Origin: Formosa sp. Hel1_31_208 | GTDB lineage: Bacteria > Bacteroidota > Bacteroidia > Flavobacteriales > Flavobacteriaceae | Length of the DNA: 64,000 nucleotides | Direction of reading: 5' to 3' | Assembly: GCF_900104785.1 (NCBI RefSeq) | Contig: NZ_LT629733.1 | Span: forward strand, 2,140,501 to 2,204,500 | Part shown: positions 45,293-53,543 of the stretch, piece by piece | How positions within the stretch are numbered: position 1 is the first letter of the stretch | Layout: every line of letters starts with the position of its first letter | Program-made: the position numbers and the translations under genes | The notes under the pieces: generated by a model | Databases searched by the model: none | Told to the model about the DNA's origin: nothing | Seen by the model: the letters and a program-made list of their open reading frames with translations, nothing else

Positions 45293-45889
45293 TTATTTTT
45301 CACGCCCTATTAGAACTTCAGTAATGTCATTTAATTTAAATCCTTTGGCTTGCAATAAGATAAGATAGTGAAATAGTAAATCTGCACTTTCATTCAAGAA
45401 CAGATCATCGTTTGAGTCTTTGGCCTCAATCACTGTTTCTATGGCTTCCTCTCCTACTTTTTGAGCTATTTTGTTAATACCTTCTGCGAACAATGAGGCA
45501 ACATAAGACGTCTCTTTATTAGCATTATTTTTTCTAGACGCAATGACATCTTCCAAATGTGTAAGAAATCCGAAATTTTGTGTATTATTTTCATTCCAAC
45601 ACGTATCTGAACCTTTATGACACGTTGGTCCTTCAGGATTAACAGAAATCAAAAGCGTATCATTATCACAGTCTACTTTTAGATCTATAAGTCGTAATAC
45701 ATTTCCGCTTTCTTCTCCTTTAGTCCATAAGCGTTGCTTACTTCGACTATAAAAAGTTACCAATTTAGTCTCTAGAGTTTTTTTAAGAGCCTCTTCGTTC
45801 ATATAACCAAGCATCAGAACCGTCTTAGTTGAAACATCCTGAATAATCGCGGGTACGAGTCCGTTATTTTTAGAATAGTCGATAGTCAT
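45293..45889 (-). CDS. hisIE: Bifunctional phosphoribosyl-AMP cyclohydrolase/phosphoribosyl-ATP pyrophosphatase
   Basis: The 198-residue fusion catalyses steps two and three of histidine synthesis. Residues 1-110 are HisI, with MNEEAL, FYSRSKQRLWTKGE and the zinc cysteines in KVDCDND and PTCHKGSDTCW. Residues 115-198 are HisE, with the helical EEAIETVIEAK and ESADLLFHYLILL motifs that bind the pyrophosphate. It is the last gene of the his operon, 44 bp after hisF. Confidence 0.97.
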   Translation of the reverse strand: MTIDYSKNNGLVPAIIQDVSTKTVLMLGYMNEEALKKTLETKLVTFYSRSKQRLWTKGEESGNVLRLIDLKVDCDNDTLLISVNPEGPTCHKGSDTCWNENNTQNFGFLTHLEDVIASRKNNANKETSYVASLFAEGINKIAQKVGEEAIETVIEAKDSNDDLFLNESADLLFHYLILLQAKGFKLNDITEVLIGREK

Positions 45890-45933
45890 ATTTCATTATA
45901 TTTATTATACAGATATAAGTTCAGTAGAGCGCT

Positions 45934-46689
45934 TTATAATCGCACTGCTATATCATTTTTTTTCAATTCTTTTTTTAATTCTACAATATCTATTTCACCA
46001 AAATGAAACACACTCGCGGCCAAGGCAGCGTCGGCTTTACCGTTCTTAAACGTATCAATAAAATGTTGAACCGTTCCTGCGCCTCCAGAAGCGATGATTG
46101 GAATATTTACCGTTTCAGAAAGTTGAGCTAGGGCTTTATTGGCAAAACCTGCTTTGGTACCATCATTATTCATAGATGTAAATAAAATCTCTCCAGCGCC
46201 ACGCTCTTCAACCTCTTTAGCCCAATCGAACAAGTTTAAACTGGTTGGTATTGTTCCTCCTGCTAAATGAACAAACCATTCACCATTAACCTCTTTTGCA
46301 TCGATAGCCACCACAATACATTGACTTCCAAATTTACGAGATAACTCATTAATTAGATCTGGTCGTTTTACAGCGCTAGAATTTATCGATACTTTATCTG
46401 CACCACAGTGCAAAAGATCGTCTACGTCCTCTACAGACGAGATCCCGCCACCTACAGTAAACGGTATATTGACATGTTCTGCAACATCCAATACCAAGTC
46501 ATGCATGGTTTTACGACGTTCTAATGTTGCTGAAATATCTAAAAAAACAAGCTCATCAGCTCCTAATTTAGCGTACTGTTTGCCAAGTTCAACTGGATCA
46601 CCAGCATCGCGGAGATCCACAAAATTAATGCCTTTAACGGTTCTTCCGTTTTTTATATCTAGGCAAGGTATAATTCGTTTTGTAAGCAT
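45934..46689 (-). CDS. hisF: Imidazole glycerol phosphate synthase cyclase subunit
   Basis: The 251-residue (beta/alpha)8 barrel uses ammonia from HisH to convert PRFAR to imidazole-glycerol phosphate and AICAR. The catalytic aspartates are in [14 protein letters not shown] (first strand) and the later segment, [13 protein letters not shown] and [11 protein letters not shown]. It forms a heterodimer with HisH. Its start lies 3 bp after the hisA stop, so the two are tightly coupled. Confidence 0.98.
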   Translation of the reverse strand: MLTKRIIPCLDIKNGRTVKGINFVDLRDAGDPVELGKQYAKLGADELVFLDISATLERRKTMHDLVLDVAEHVNIPFTVGGGISSVEDVDDLLHCGADKVSINSSAVKRPDLINELSRKFGSQCIVVAIDAKEVNGEWFVHLAGGTIPTSLNLFDWAKEVEERGAGEILFTSMNNDGTKAGFANKALAQLSETVNIPIIASGGAGTVQHFIDTFKNGKADAALAASVFHFGEIDIVELKKELKKNDIAVRL

Positions 46690-46692
46690 GGT

Positions 46693-47409
46693 TTATAAAT
46701 GAGTTCCTAAATCACTTAATCTAATATGACCTTCGTAAATTGCTTTTCCAATTATTGCACCTTCACAACCTAAATCTTCTAAAGTATTTAAGTCCTTTAT
46801 TGAAGTCACACCACCAGAGGCAATCAGTTTAATATCTTTAGAGGCACTCAAAATGCGTTTATACAAATCAAATGACGGTCCTTCGAGCATACCATCTTTA
46901 GAAATATCTGTACATATTACATATTTAATGCCATTTTCTTGGTACGACTTAATAAAAGGCAATACGTCGAGATCACTCTCTTCCTGCCAACCGCTAACCG
47001 CAATTTTTTCATTATTACAATCGGCACCTAAAATAATCTTGGCACTTCCATATTTCGCAATCCAACCTTTAAACGCTTCAGGATCTTTGACCGCTATGCT
47101 TCCTCCCGTGACCTGACGAGCACCAGAGTTAAAGGCTATATGTAAATCTTCATTCGTTTTCAATCCGCCTCCAAAATCAATTTTTAAGTTTGTTTTAGAT
47201 GTAATCTGTTCCAAAACTTTGTAATTGACGATATGCTTGGCTTTAGCGCCATCCAAATCTACCAAATGCAAGTGTTGTATTCCTGCGCCTTCAAAAGCTT
47301 TAGCAACTTCAACAGGGTTCTCATTATATATTTTTTTTGTGCCGTAATCTCCTTTGGTTAGACGTACACACTTCCCGTCTATAATATCTATTGCTGGGAT
47401 GATTCTCAT
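46693..47409 (-). CDS. hisA: 1-(5-phosphoribosyl)-5-[(5-phosphoribosylamino)methylideneamino]imidazole-4-carboxamide isomerase
   Basis: This 238-residue (beta/alpha)8 isomerase converts ProFAR to [24 protein letters not shown] is the N-terminal phosphate-binding strand with the catalytic Asp, and the second catalytic Asp lies in [15 protein letters not shown]. The gene follows hisH after 87 bp, where a short hairpin (47426-47452) occurs, and overlaps closely with hisF downstream. Confidence 0.98.
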   Translation of the reverse strand: MRIIPAIDIIDGKCVRLTKGDYGTKKIYNENPVEVAKAFEGAGIQHLHLVDLDGAKAKHIVNYKVLEQITSKTNLKIDFGGGLKTNEDLHIAFNSGARQVTGGSIAVKDPEAFKGWIAKYGSAKIILGADCNNEKIAVSGWQEESDLDVLPFIKSYQENGIKYVICTDISKDGMLEGPSFDLYKRILSASKDIKLIASGGVTSIKDLNTLEDLGCEGAIIGKAIYEGHIRLSDLGTHL

Positions 47410-47425
47410 AATTTTATTTAGTTAT

Positions 47426-47452
47426 ATCAGGTCAAACGCAATTCAACCTGAT
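47426..47452 (-). repeat. Intercistronic hairpin between hisH and hisA
   Basis: A 7-bp perfect inverted repeat ATCAGGT / ACCTGAT with a 13-nt loop lies in the 87-bp hisH-hisA gap. It has no following T-tract, so it is not a terminator; it may stabilise or separate the messages. Confidence 0.4.
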
Positions 47453-47496
47453 TTCATAATCCACTTGTTTGCGCTTGAAATGAATAATTTTTTTAT

Positions 47497-48078
47497 TTAT
47501 AGTTCTAAGAAATTTTTTAAAAGTTGTTCTCCTGCAACACTACTCTTTTCTGGGTGAAACTGTACACCAAAAAAGTTATCTTTTTGCAAAGCTGTGGCAT
47601 ATTCTAATTCATAAAAGGAATTTGCAATACTTTCCTTACAATGCTCTGCATAATAACTGTGTACCAAATACATAAAGGCTTCTTCTTTAATGCCTTTAAA
47701 GAGATCGGTCTTTAAGTGGGTAATGGTATTCCATCCCATTTGTGGCACTTTCACAGTATTACTGAAACGTTTTACATTGACATCAAATATTCCTAATCCG
47801 CGCGTATCTCCTTCTTCCGAGTAGTTACACATGAGTTGCATACCCAGACAAATACCTAATACTGGTTGTTTCAATTCAGGAATAAGCTGATCTAATCCAC
47901 TTTGGCGCAACATTGTCATCGCTGAACTCGCTTCACCTACACCAGGAAATATAACCTTATCCGAGTCCTGAATCACTCCTGGGTCTTTTGACAAAATAGC
48001 ATCCCAGCCTAACCTTTTAAAAGCAAACTGAATACTTTTTATATTTCCTGCGCCGTAATCTACTATAACTAGTTTCAT
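47497..48078 (-). CDS. hisH: Imidazole glycerol phosphate synthase glutamine amidotransferase subunit
   Basis: The 193-residue class I glutaminase supplies ammonia to HisF. The catalytic Cys is in LGICLGMQLMC, with His and Glu in VQFHPEKS near residue 180. The oxyanion segment PGVGEASSAM fits. Located 46 bp after hisB. Confidence 0.97.
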   Translation of the reverse strand: MKLVIVDYGAGNIKSIQFAFKRLGWDAILSKDPGVIQDSDKVIFPGVGEASSAMTMLRQSGLDQLIPELKQPVLGICLGMQLMCNYSEEGDTRGLGIFDVNVKRFSNTVKVPQMGWNTITHLKTDLFKGIKEEAFMYLVHSYYAEHCKESIANSFYELEYATALQKDNFFGVQFHPEKSSVAGEQLLKNFLEL

Positions 48079-48124
48079 GTTTTTCTATCTATTGATTCCG
48101 CTTCAAATATGGGATGACAATGCA

Positions 48125-49258
48125 TTACAATAGGCCTTTTGTTGATGGTAAAATCATTTTTTCCACGTCCCGTTTTACTGCCATTTTTATGGCTTTAGCG
48201 AACGCTTTAAATATAGCTTCAATTTTATGGTGCTCATTAGAGCCTTCTGCTTTGATATTTAAATTACACTTGGCACCATCGGTAAATGATTTAAAAAAAT
48301 GATAAAACATTTCCGTAGGCATTTTCCCAATCATTTCACGTTTAAAATCCGCCTCCCAAACTAGCCAATTACGTCCACCAAAATCAATGGCAGCTTGCGC
48401 AAAACAATCATCCATTGGCAAAGCGAAACCGTAACGTTCAATTCCTAATTTATTCCCTAAGGTATTAGCAAATACTACCCCTAAGGCAATTGCAGTGTCC
48501 TCTATGGTGTGGTGTTCATCTACTTCTAAATCACCATTTACCTTAATCAACAGGTCTAATTGACCATGACGTGATATTTGGTCAAGCATATGATCAAAGA
48601 ATGCGATTCCTGTATCAATGTCACTTTGACCAGTTCCATCAAGATTAAGTTCTATTTTTATTTTAGTTTCGTTCGTATTACGTTCGATACGTCCTACTCT
48701 AGCATCCGTTTTTAAAAAGCTATAAATTTCTTCCCAATCATTCGTTTCAAGAGTAATAAAGGCTTCTAAGGCTTCTCTTTCTACTGTGATTTCGTCAGTT
48801 CCTAAATTGGTGTTATCATTAATAAATACGCCTTTAGATCCAAGGTTTTTAGCCAATTCTATATCTGTCAGGCGATCACCTATCACAAAGGAGTTAACCA
48901 AATCGTAATCTGCAGAGAAATATTTTGTAAGCAGTCCTGTATTTGGCTTGCGGGTAGGCGCATTATCTTTAGCAAAGGTTCTATCTATAAATTGTTCTTT
49001 GAATACCACCCCTTCGGCTTTGAAAGTTTGCAATACAAAATTATGTACTGGCCAAAAGGTGTTTTCAGGGTAGATTGCTGTGCCTAATCCGTCTTGATTT
49101 GTAATCATTACAATTTCAAAATCTAACTCTTTGGCAATTTTACTTAAATACTGAAATACCTTTGGGTAAAACTCTAGTTTTTCAAATGAATCGATTTGTT
49201 CATCTGCTGGTTCCTTTATTAACGTTCCGTCTCTATCTATAAAAAGTACTCGTTTCAT
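48125..49258 (-). CDS. hisB: Bifunctional histidinol-phosphatase/imidazoleglycerol-phosphate dehydratase
   Basis: This 377-residue fusion is of the HisNB type. Residues 1-165 are a HAD-family histidinol phosphatase, with the nucleophile Asp in FIDRDGTLI and [13 protein letters not shown] as the acidic motif. Residues 175-377 are IGP dehydratase, with the metal-binding histidines in [17 protein letters not shown] and [14 protein letters not shown] and [10 protein letters not shown] toward the C-terminus. It catalyses steps seven and nine of the pathway. Gap of 40 bp after hisC. Confidence 0.97.
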   Translation of the reverse strand: MKRVLFIDRDGTLIKEPADEQIDSFEKLEFYPKVFQYLSKIAKELDFEIVMITNQDGLGTAIYPENTFWPVHNFVLQTFKAEGVVFKEQFIDRTFAKDNAPTRKPNTGLLTKYFSADYDLVNSFVIGDRLTDIELAKNLGSKGVFINDNTNLGTDEITVEREALEAFITLETNDWEEIYSFLKTDARVGRIERNTNETKIKIELNLDGTGQSDIDTGIAFFDHMLDQISRHGQLDLLIKVNGDLEVDEHHTIEDTAIALGVVFANTLGNKLGIERYGFALPMDDCFAQAAIDFGGRNWLVWEADFKREMIGKMPTEMFYHFFKSFTDGAKCNLNIKAEGSNEHHKIEAIFKAFAKAIKMAVKRDVEKMILPSTKGLL

Positions 49259-49298
49259 TATGTCTTATTTTTATTAAGAACTAACTTAAGTTTGTTAT

Positions 49299-50345
49299 CT
49301 ATTGTAATTGTTTTAAGGCCTTAATAAGTTTTATGTTTTCTTCAGAATTCCCTACCGTAAAACGTAAACAATTCTCACAAAGCGGTTGATTGGTTCTATT
49401 GCGCACTACGATACCTTTGGCAATTAATTCTGAATACCTTTGGGTAGCATTATCCACTTTAGCCAATAAAAAATTAGCGTCTGACTTATATACTTTGTCA
49501 ATAAAACCAATAGATTCCAATTGAGACTTTAACCAATCACGTTGCTCTAAAATGTTTTGAATTTCGTCTATTACAAGCTCAGGTCGTGACAAACGCTCTA
49601 TAGCTTTGACTTGCGTTAATTCGTTTACGTTATAGGGAGGTTTGATACGATCCAAAACAGCAATAATTTCTTTGGAAGCATAACATATCCCTAATCGTAT
49701 ACCAGCCATTCCGTATGCTTTTGACAAAGTTTGAGTGACAATTAGGTTAGGAAACTCCTGTAACCTTCTCATCCAACTCTCTTGATTTGAAAAATCAATA
49801 TAAGCTTCATCAATGACCACAATTCCTTTAAAACCCTTAAGTAACTGCTCAATCTTGTGCGCTTGAAAACTATTTGATGTTGGATTGTTAGGCGAGCATA
49901 AAAACAATAATTTCGAACGACTATTTGCTGTTTCTAAAATATGATCAACTTTAGGTTCGAAGTTGGCATCCAATTCAATTGTAATACATTCAATAGCGTT
50001 TACATTCGCTAACACCTCGTACATTCCGTAAGTTGGAGGCAAAGTTATTATGTTATCTTCATTTGGCTCACAAAAGGCTCTAAAGATCAAATCTAAAATT
50101 TCATCACTTCCATTTCCTAACAATATATTCTCGGTTGACATGTCTTTCAATTTCGAAAGTTGCGTTTTAACCTTGTTTTGTTTAGGATCTGGATATCGAT
50201 TTACTCCATTTTCGAATGGATTTTCATTTGCGTCTAAAAACACCATATCACTGGTAGCATCTTTATACTCATCTCGAGCTGAAGCATATGGCTTTAAGCG
50301 CTGAATATTAGACCTAATGAGTGTGTTTAAATTAAATTCTCCCAT
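49299..50345 (-). CDS. hisC: Histidinol-phosphate aminotransferase
   Basis: This 348-residue fold-type I PLP enzyme transfers an amino group to imidazole-acetol phosphate. The PLP Lys is in TQTLSKAYGMAGIRLG at about residue 215. FLCSPNNPTSNSF carries the Asn that contacts PLP, and VIDEAYIDF the Asp. Its start codon shares a base with the hisD stop codon (50345), consistent with translational coupling. Confidence 0.97.
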   Translation of the reverse strand: MGEFNLNTLIRSNIQRLKPYASARDEYKDATSDMVFLDANENPFENGVNRYPDPKQNKVKTQLSKLKDMSTENILLGNGSDEILDLIFRAFCEPNEDNIITLPPTYGMYEVLANVNAIECITIELDANFEPKVDHILETANSRSKLLFLCSPNNPTSNSFQAHKIEQLLKGFKGIVVIDEAYIDFSNQESWMRRLQEFPNLIVTQTLSKAYGMAGIRLGICYASKEIIAVLDRIKPPYNVNELTQVKAIERLSRPELVIDEIQNILEQRDWLKSQLESIGFIDKVYKSDANFLLAKVDNATQRYSELIAKGIVVRNRTNQPLCENCLRFTVGNSEENIKLIKALKQLQ

Positions 50346-51631
50346 TACTCTAAATCTTTTAATCTTAAGGTCACTGCATTTTTATGTGCATGTAATCCTT
50401 CAGCTTCCGCCATTAATTCTATGGTATTACCAATATTTAGAATTCCTTCTTTTGATATTTTCTGAAAAGTGATACTTTTGGTAAAGCTGTCTAGATTAAC
50501 CCCAGAATAGGCTTTGCTAAAACCGTTTGTAGGTAATGTGTGATTCGTTCCAGAAGCATAATCTCCTGCGCTTTCAGGCGTGTAATTACCTATAAATACC
50601 GAGCCAGCATTCGCGATATTATCAACATAAAAGTCTTCATTACTTGTGCAGACTATGAAATGTTCAGGAGCATATTCATTAATCATTTCTAAAGCAATAT
50701 CATCGGAATCAACATATATTAATTTTGAATTATCGATAGCTTTTTGGGCCATTTCCATTCGTGGTAATGCAACGATCTGTTTTGTTATCTCATTCTTCAC
50801 TTCTGCCACTAAAGATTCTGACGTAGAAACCAAAATCACCTGACTATCGGCACCATGTTCTGCTTGACTCAATAAATCAGAAGCCACATAACTTGCATTT
50901 GCCGAATCATCTGCAACTACCAAAAGCTCACTAGGTCCTGCTGGCATATCAATAGCAACTCCATATTTAGTAGCGAGTTGCTTAGCCACAGTGACGAACT
51001 GATTTCCTGGTCCGAAAATTTTATAAACCTGAGGAATCGCCTCTGTACCAAAGGTTAGACCAGCGATTGCCTGAATGCCACCAACTTTGATAATTTTTGT
51101 TACACCACATAATTGTGCCGCATAAAGAATCTCATTTGCAATGTTCCCTTGGCTATTAGGAGGTGAACATAATACGATATCCTTGCAACCTGCAATTTGT
51201 GCAGGAACTGCTAACATAAGTACTGTTGAAAATAATGGAGCCGTACCGCCTGGTATGTATAACCCAACTTTTTGTATTGGTCGTTTTTCCTGCCAGCAAT
51301 CAATACCACTAGAAGTTTGAACGGATACCCTTTTAGTTTTTTGTGCTTTGTGAAACGTTTCTATATTAGCTTTAGCGTTTTGTATCGCCTTTTTAAGGGC
51401 TTTAGAGACCAGACTTGAAGCTTTTGTAATTTCATCTGGGGTGACTACTACGGTTTCTAAGTTTGCACCATCAAACAACTGAGTGTATTTGGCAATAGCT
51501 TTATCACCATGCCGCTGAACATCATTAAAGATCTCAGTCACTGTATGTTCAATGTTTTCTACAGTTTGGGTTGGTCGTTTTAAGAGTTCTGACCAATCTT
51601 TTCTACTAGGATTAAATATCGTTTTCATCAT
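50345..51631 (-). CDS. hisD: Histidinol dehydrogenase
   Basis: This enzyme of about 428 residues oxidises histidinol to histidine in two NAD+-dependent steps. Signature segments are GLYIPGGTAPLFSTVLM, PAGPSELLVVADDSA and AEHGADSQVILVS, with the zinc-binding Gln/His, and NHTLPTNGFSKAYSG near the C-terminus. The frame is open to 51655, but the sequence ATGATGAAA at 51631-51623 overlaps the hisG stop TGA (51630-51628), and its two ATGs (51631 or 51628) are the expected start. Coupled to hisG. Confidence 0.95.
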   Translation of the reverse strand: MMKTIFNPSRKDWSELLKRPTQTVENIEHTVTEIFNDVQRHGDKAIAKYTQLFDGANLETVVVTPDEITKASSLVSKALKKAIQNAKANIETFHKAQKTKRVSVQTSSGIDCWQEKRPIQKVGLYIPGGTAPLFSTVLMLAVPAQIAGCKDIVLCSPPNSQGNIANEILYAAQLCGVTKIIKVGGIQAIAGLTFGTEAIPQVYKIFGPGNQFVTVAKQLATKYGVAIDMPAGPSELLVVADDSANASYVASDLLSQAEHGADSQVILVSTSESLVAEVKNEITKQIVALPRMEMAQKAIDNSKLIYVDSDDIALEMINEYAPEHFIVCTSNEDFYVDNIANAGSVFIGNYTPESAGDYASGTNHTLPTNGFSKAYSGVNLDSFTKSITFQKISKEGILNIGNTIELMAEAEGLHAHKNAVTLRLKDLE

Positions 51632-52485
51632 ACTACCATGTTTTCGATTGGACATACTAAAATTCCTTCTGCTCCATTTAGTTTAAGCTCATCTATAATA
51701 TCCCAGAATTCATTCTTATTAATTACAGAATGTAACGAGCTCCAACCCTCTTTAGCCAAAGGTAAAATGGTTGGGCTGTTCATCCCGGGTAATATATTGA
51801 TGATAGCGTCTAGCTTATCATTTGGTGCATTTAATAAAACGTATTTGTTTCGTCTTCCTTTAAGAACGGACTGAAGTCTAAACTGAAGTTTATTTAAAAT
51901 CAACTGATTCTCTTCGGAAATTAATGGAGACACCGCTAATACGGCTTGAGATTTAAGAAGGACTTCTGCTTCTTTTAATCCGTTTTTAAACAAGGTACTT
52001 CCACTGGAGACAATATCCACAATGGCATCAGCTAACCCAATATTTGGAGCAATCTCGACAGAACCATTTATGATATGAAGATTAGCATTCACCTTATGTT
52101 TTTCTAGGAACTGATTAACAGTATTGGGGTATGATGTTGCAATTCGTTTGCCTTCAAGATCTTGAATGGAATTGTAATGCACGGATTTTGGTACAGCAAC
52201 AGAAACTTTACACGATGAAAAACCTAATTTTTCCATGATTGTGATACCGTTTCCTTTTTCAATTAAGACATTCTCACCTATAATAGCTGCGTCAACGACA
52301 CCGTCTTTTAAATACTGAGGGATATCTCCATTTCTTAAATAAAACGCTTCTAAAGGAAAGTTTTTAGCAGATGCTTTTAACTGATCCTTTCCATTATCAA
52401 TAGAAATTCCCACATCTTTCAAAATTTTCATGGAGTCATCATGAAGCCTTCCTGATTTTTGTACTGCAATTTTTAATTTACTCAT
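51628..52485 (-). CDS. hisG: ATP phosphoribosyltransferase, long form
   Basis: The 285-residue enzyme catalyses the first, committed step of histidine synthesis, joining ATP and PRPP. The catalytic domains occupy residues 1-210: LKIAVQKSGRLHD at the start, and the PRPP loop in the GLADAIVDIVSSGSTLFKNGL segment. The C-terminal 75 residues are the ACT-like regulatory domain that binds histidine, so no HisZ is needed. It is the first gene of the operon. A leader with an attenuator lies directly upstream. Confidence 0.97.
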   Translation of the reverse strand: MSKLKIAVQKSGRLHDDSMKILKDVGISIDNGKDQLKASAKNFPLEAFYLRNGDIPQYLKDGVVDAAIIGENVLIEKGNGITIMEKLGFSSCKVSVAVPKSVHYNSIQDLEGKRIATSYPNTVNQFLEKHKVNANLHIINGSVEIAPNIGLADAIVDIVSSGSTLFKNGLKEAEVLLKSQAVLAVSPLISEENQLILNKLQFRLQSVLKGRRNKYVLLNAPNDKLDAIINILPGMNSPTILPLAKEGWSSLHSVINKNEFWDIIDELKLNGAEGILVCPIENMVV

Positions 52486-52520
52486 TATTGTTTTGTTATG
52501 CTTGAGCTAATTTCTGAATT

Positions 52521-52552
52521 AAAAAACCCGTTCGATTAGCTCAAACGGGTTT
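52521..52552 (-). terminator. Attenuator terminator upstream of hisG
   Basis: The stem AAACCCGTT / AACGGGTTT (9 bp, GC-rich core) has an 11-nt loop and is followed on the minus strand by six T. It lies 36 bp before the hisG start codon and 31 bp after the leader peptide stop. Confidence 0.85.
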
Positions 52553-52582
52553 ACATATGTGTTGATTTTATTCAATACATTC

Positions 52583-52639
52583 TCAGCTCGCTTGATTACA
52601 AGAATGAAAATGATGGTGACGAAATTGAATAAAAAACAT
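52583..52639 (-). CDS. his operon leader peptide (18 residues)
   Basis: The open frame ATG...TGA encodes MFFIQFRHHHFHSCNQAS, with His at positions 8, 9, 10 and 12. It is preceded by AGAGAGAC, an SD-like purine run. Too short for ordinary gene calling. Its position before the terminator and the hisG gene, and the concentration of His codons, mark it as a leader peptide that reports charged tRNA-His. Confidence 0.85.
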   Translation of the reverse strand: MFFIQFRHHHFHSCNQAS

Positions 52640-52716
52640 GTCTCTCTTTATTTGAACAAAGTTTGCAAAATATTATTTAAAATTCCTAATTTGGAATTAT
52701 TAAATTTCTGTTAAGG

Positions 52717-53532
52717 CTATTGATTTCCTAAAATAATAGGTAATCCTGAGTCACCAGAACCAATAACTATTATTTTACTATTTGGAGATTCAGCAAGCTT
52801 CATCGTTGCATCGATACCTTTATCTTGCAAAATTTTATCGGTTAACGAAGCGCTTAAAATTCTATTTGATTCTGCTTTTCCTTCTGCCTCAATAATTACT
52901 TTCTCTGCTTCTTTTGCCGCTGTCACAAGTCTAAACTCATATTCTAAAGATTCTTGTTCTTGTTTGAGTTTACGTTCAATAGCATCTTTAATCGTATTAG
53001 GTAAGGTGACATCACGAACTAATACTTCGTTAAGCTGAACAAACTGCTTACTTAAAATAACCTTGGTTTCCTCATATATTTCATCTTGTATAGCATCACG
53101 TTTACTAGAATATAATTGTTCGGGTGTATAACGTCCTACAACACTACGCGCAGCACTTCGAATTGCTGGTTGAATTACTCGTTGCAAATAGTTTTCACCT
53201 AATGATTGGTGAAGATTCCCGAGGTCGTTGTAAACTGGCTCATACCATGCCGATGCATCAATTTGAATTTCTAACCCGTTAGATGATAATACTTTCATTT
53301 TTTCGAATAATTCTTGCTGTCTTACTTCATAAACAATCACCTTATTCCAAGGCGCAATGATATGAAACCCTTCACCTAAAGGCGGTTTATCAGTTACTAC
53401 CCCTTTGTCAAATGTTTTGTATAATACCCCTGCTTCACCAGAACCAATTGTAACAGCTGATTTCGCTAATAGTATTATTAGTACGATTGCCACAAATATT
53501 ACTGGCAACGCAATTTTTGGTAATTTTTCCAT
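52717..53532 (-). CDS. SPFH/prohibitin-family membrane protein
   Basis: The 271-residue protein has one N-terminal transmembrane helix (about 8-25, ALPVIFVAIVLIILLAK). The SPFH/band-7 domain follows (GSGEAGVLYKTFDKG... to about 200), as in prohibitin. A coiled-coil of charged heptads (AIERKLKQEQESLEYEFRLVTAAKEAEKVIIEAEGKAES) precedes the C-terminal strand. Prohibitin-like SPFH proteins form large membrane-bound cages and regulate FtsH-type proteases or lipid domains. Separated from the VWA gene by 11 bp; likely an operon. Confidence 0.88.
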   Translation of the reverse strand: MEKLPKIALPVIFVAIVLIILLAKSAVTIGSGEAGVLYKTFDKGVVTDKPPLGEGFHIIAPWNKVIVYEVRQQELFEKMKVLSSNGLEIQIDASAWYEPVYNDLGNLHQSLGENYLQRVIQPAIRSAARSVVGRYTPEQLYSSKRDAIQDEIYEETKVILSKQFVQLNEVLVRDVTLPNTIKDAIERKLKQEQESLEYEFRLVTAAKEAEKVIIEAEGKAESNRILSASLTDKILQDKGIDATMKLAESPNSKIIVIGSGDSGLPIILGNQ

Positions 53533-53543
53533 GATTTTTAGTT

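Larger units (their letters stand above)
52521..52639 (-). promoter_or_regulatory. Histidine operon attenuator region
   Basis: On the minus strand, between a candidate promoter and hisG, lies a leader peptide rich in His codons. An 11-bp inverted repeat (ATTGAATAAAA at 52624-52634 against TTTTATTCAAT at 52566-52576 on the plus strand) brackets the four His codons. An intrinsic terminator follows (52521-52552). When histidine-tRNA is scarce, a ribosome stalled on the His codons would mask the promoter-proximal arm of the repeat and alter folding downstream. The antiterminator partner is not clearly identified. In addition, the terminator loop TTGAGCTAAT is perfectly complementary to ATTAGCTCAA just before hisG (52502-52511). 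Confidence 0.8.
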
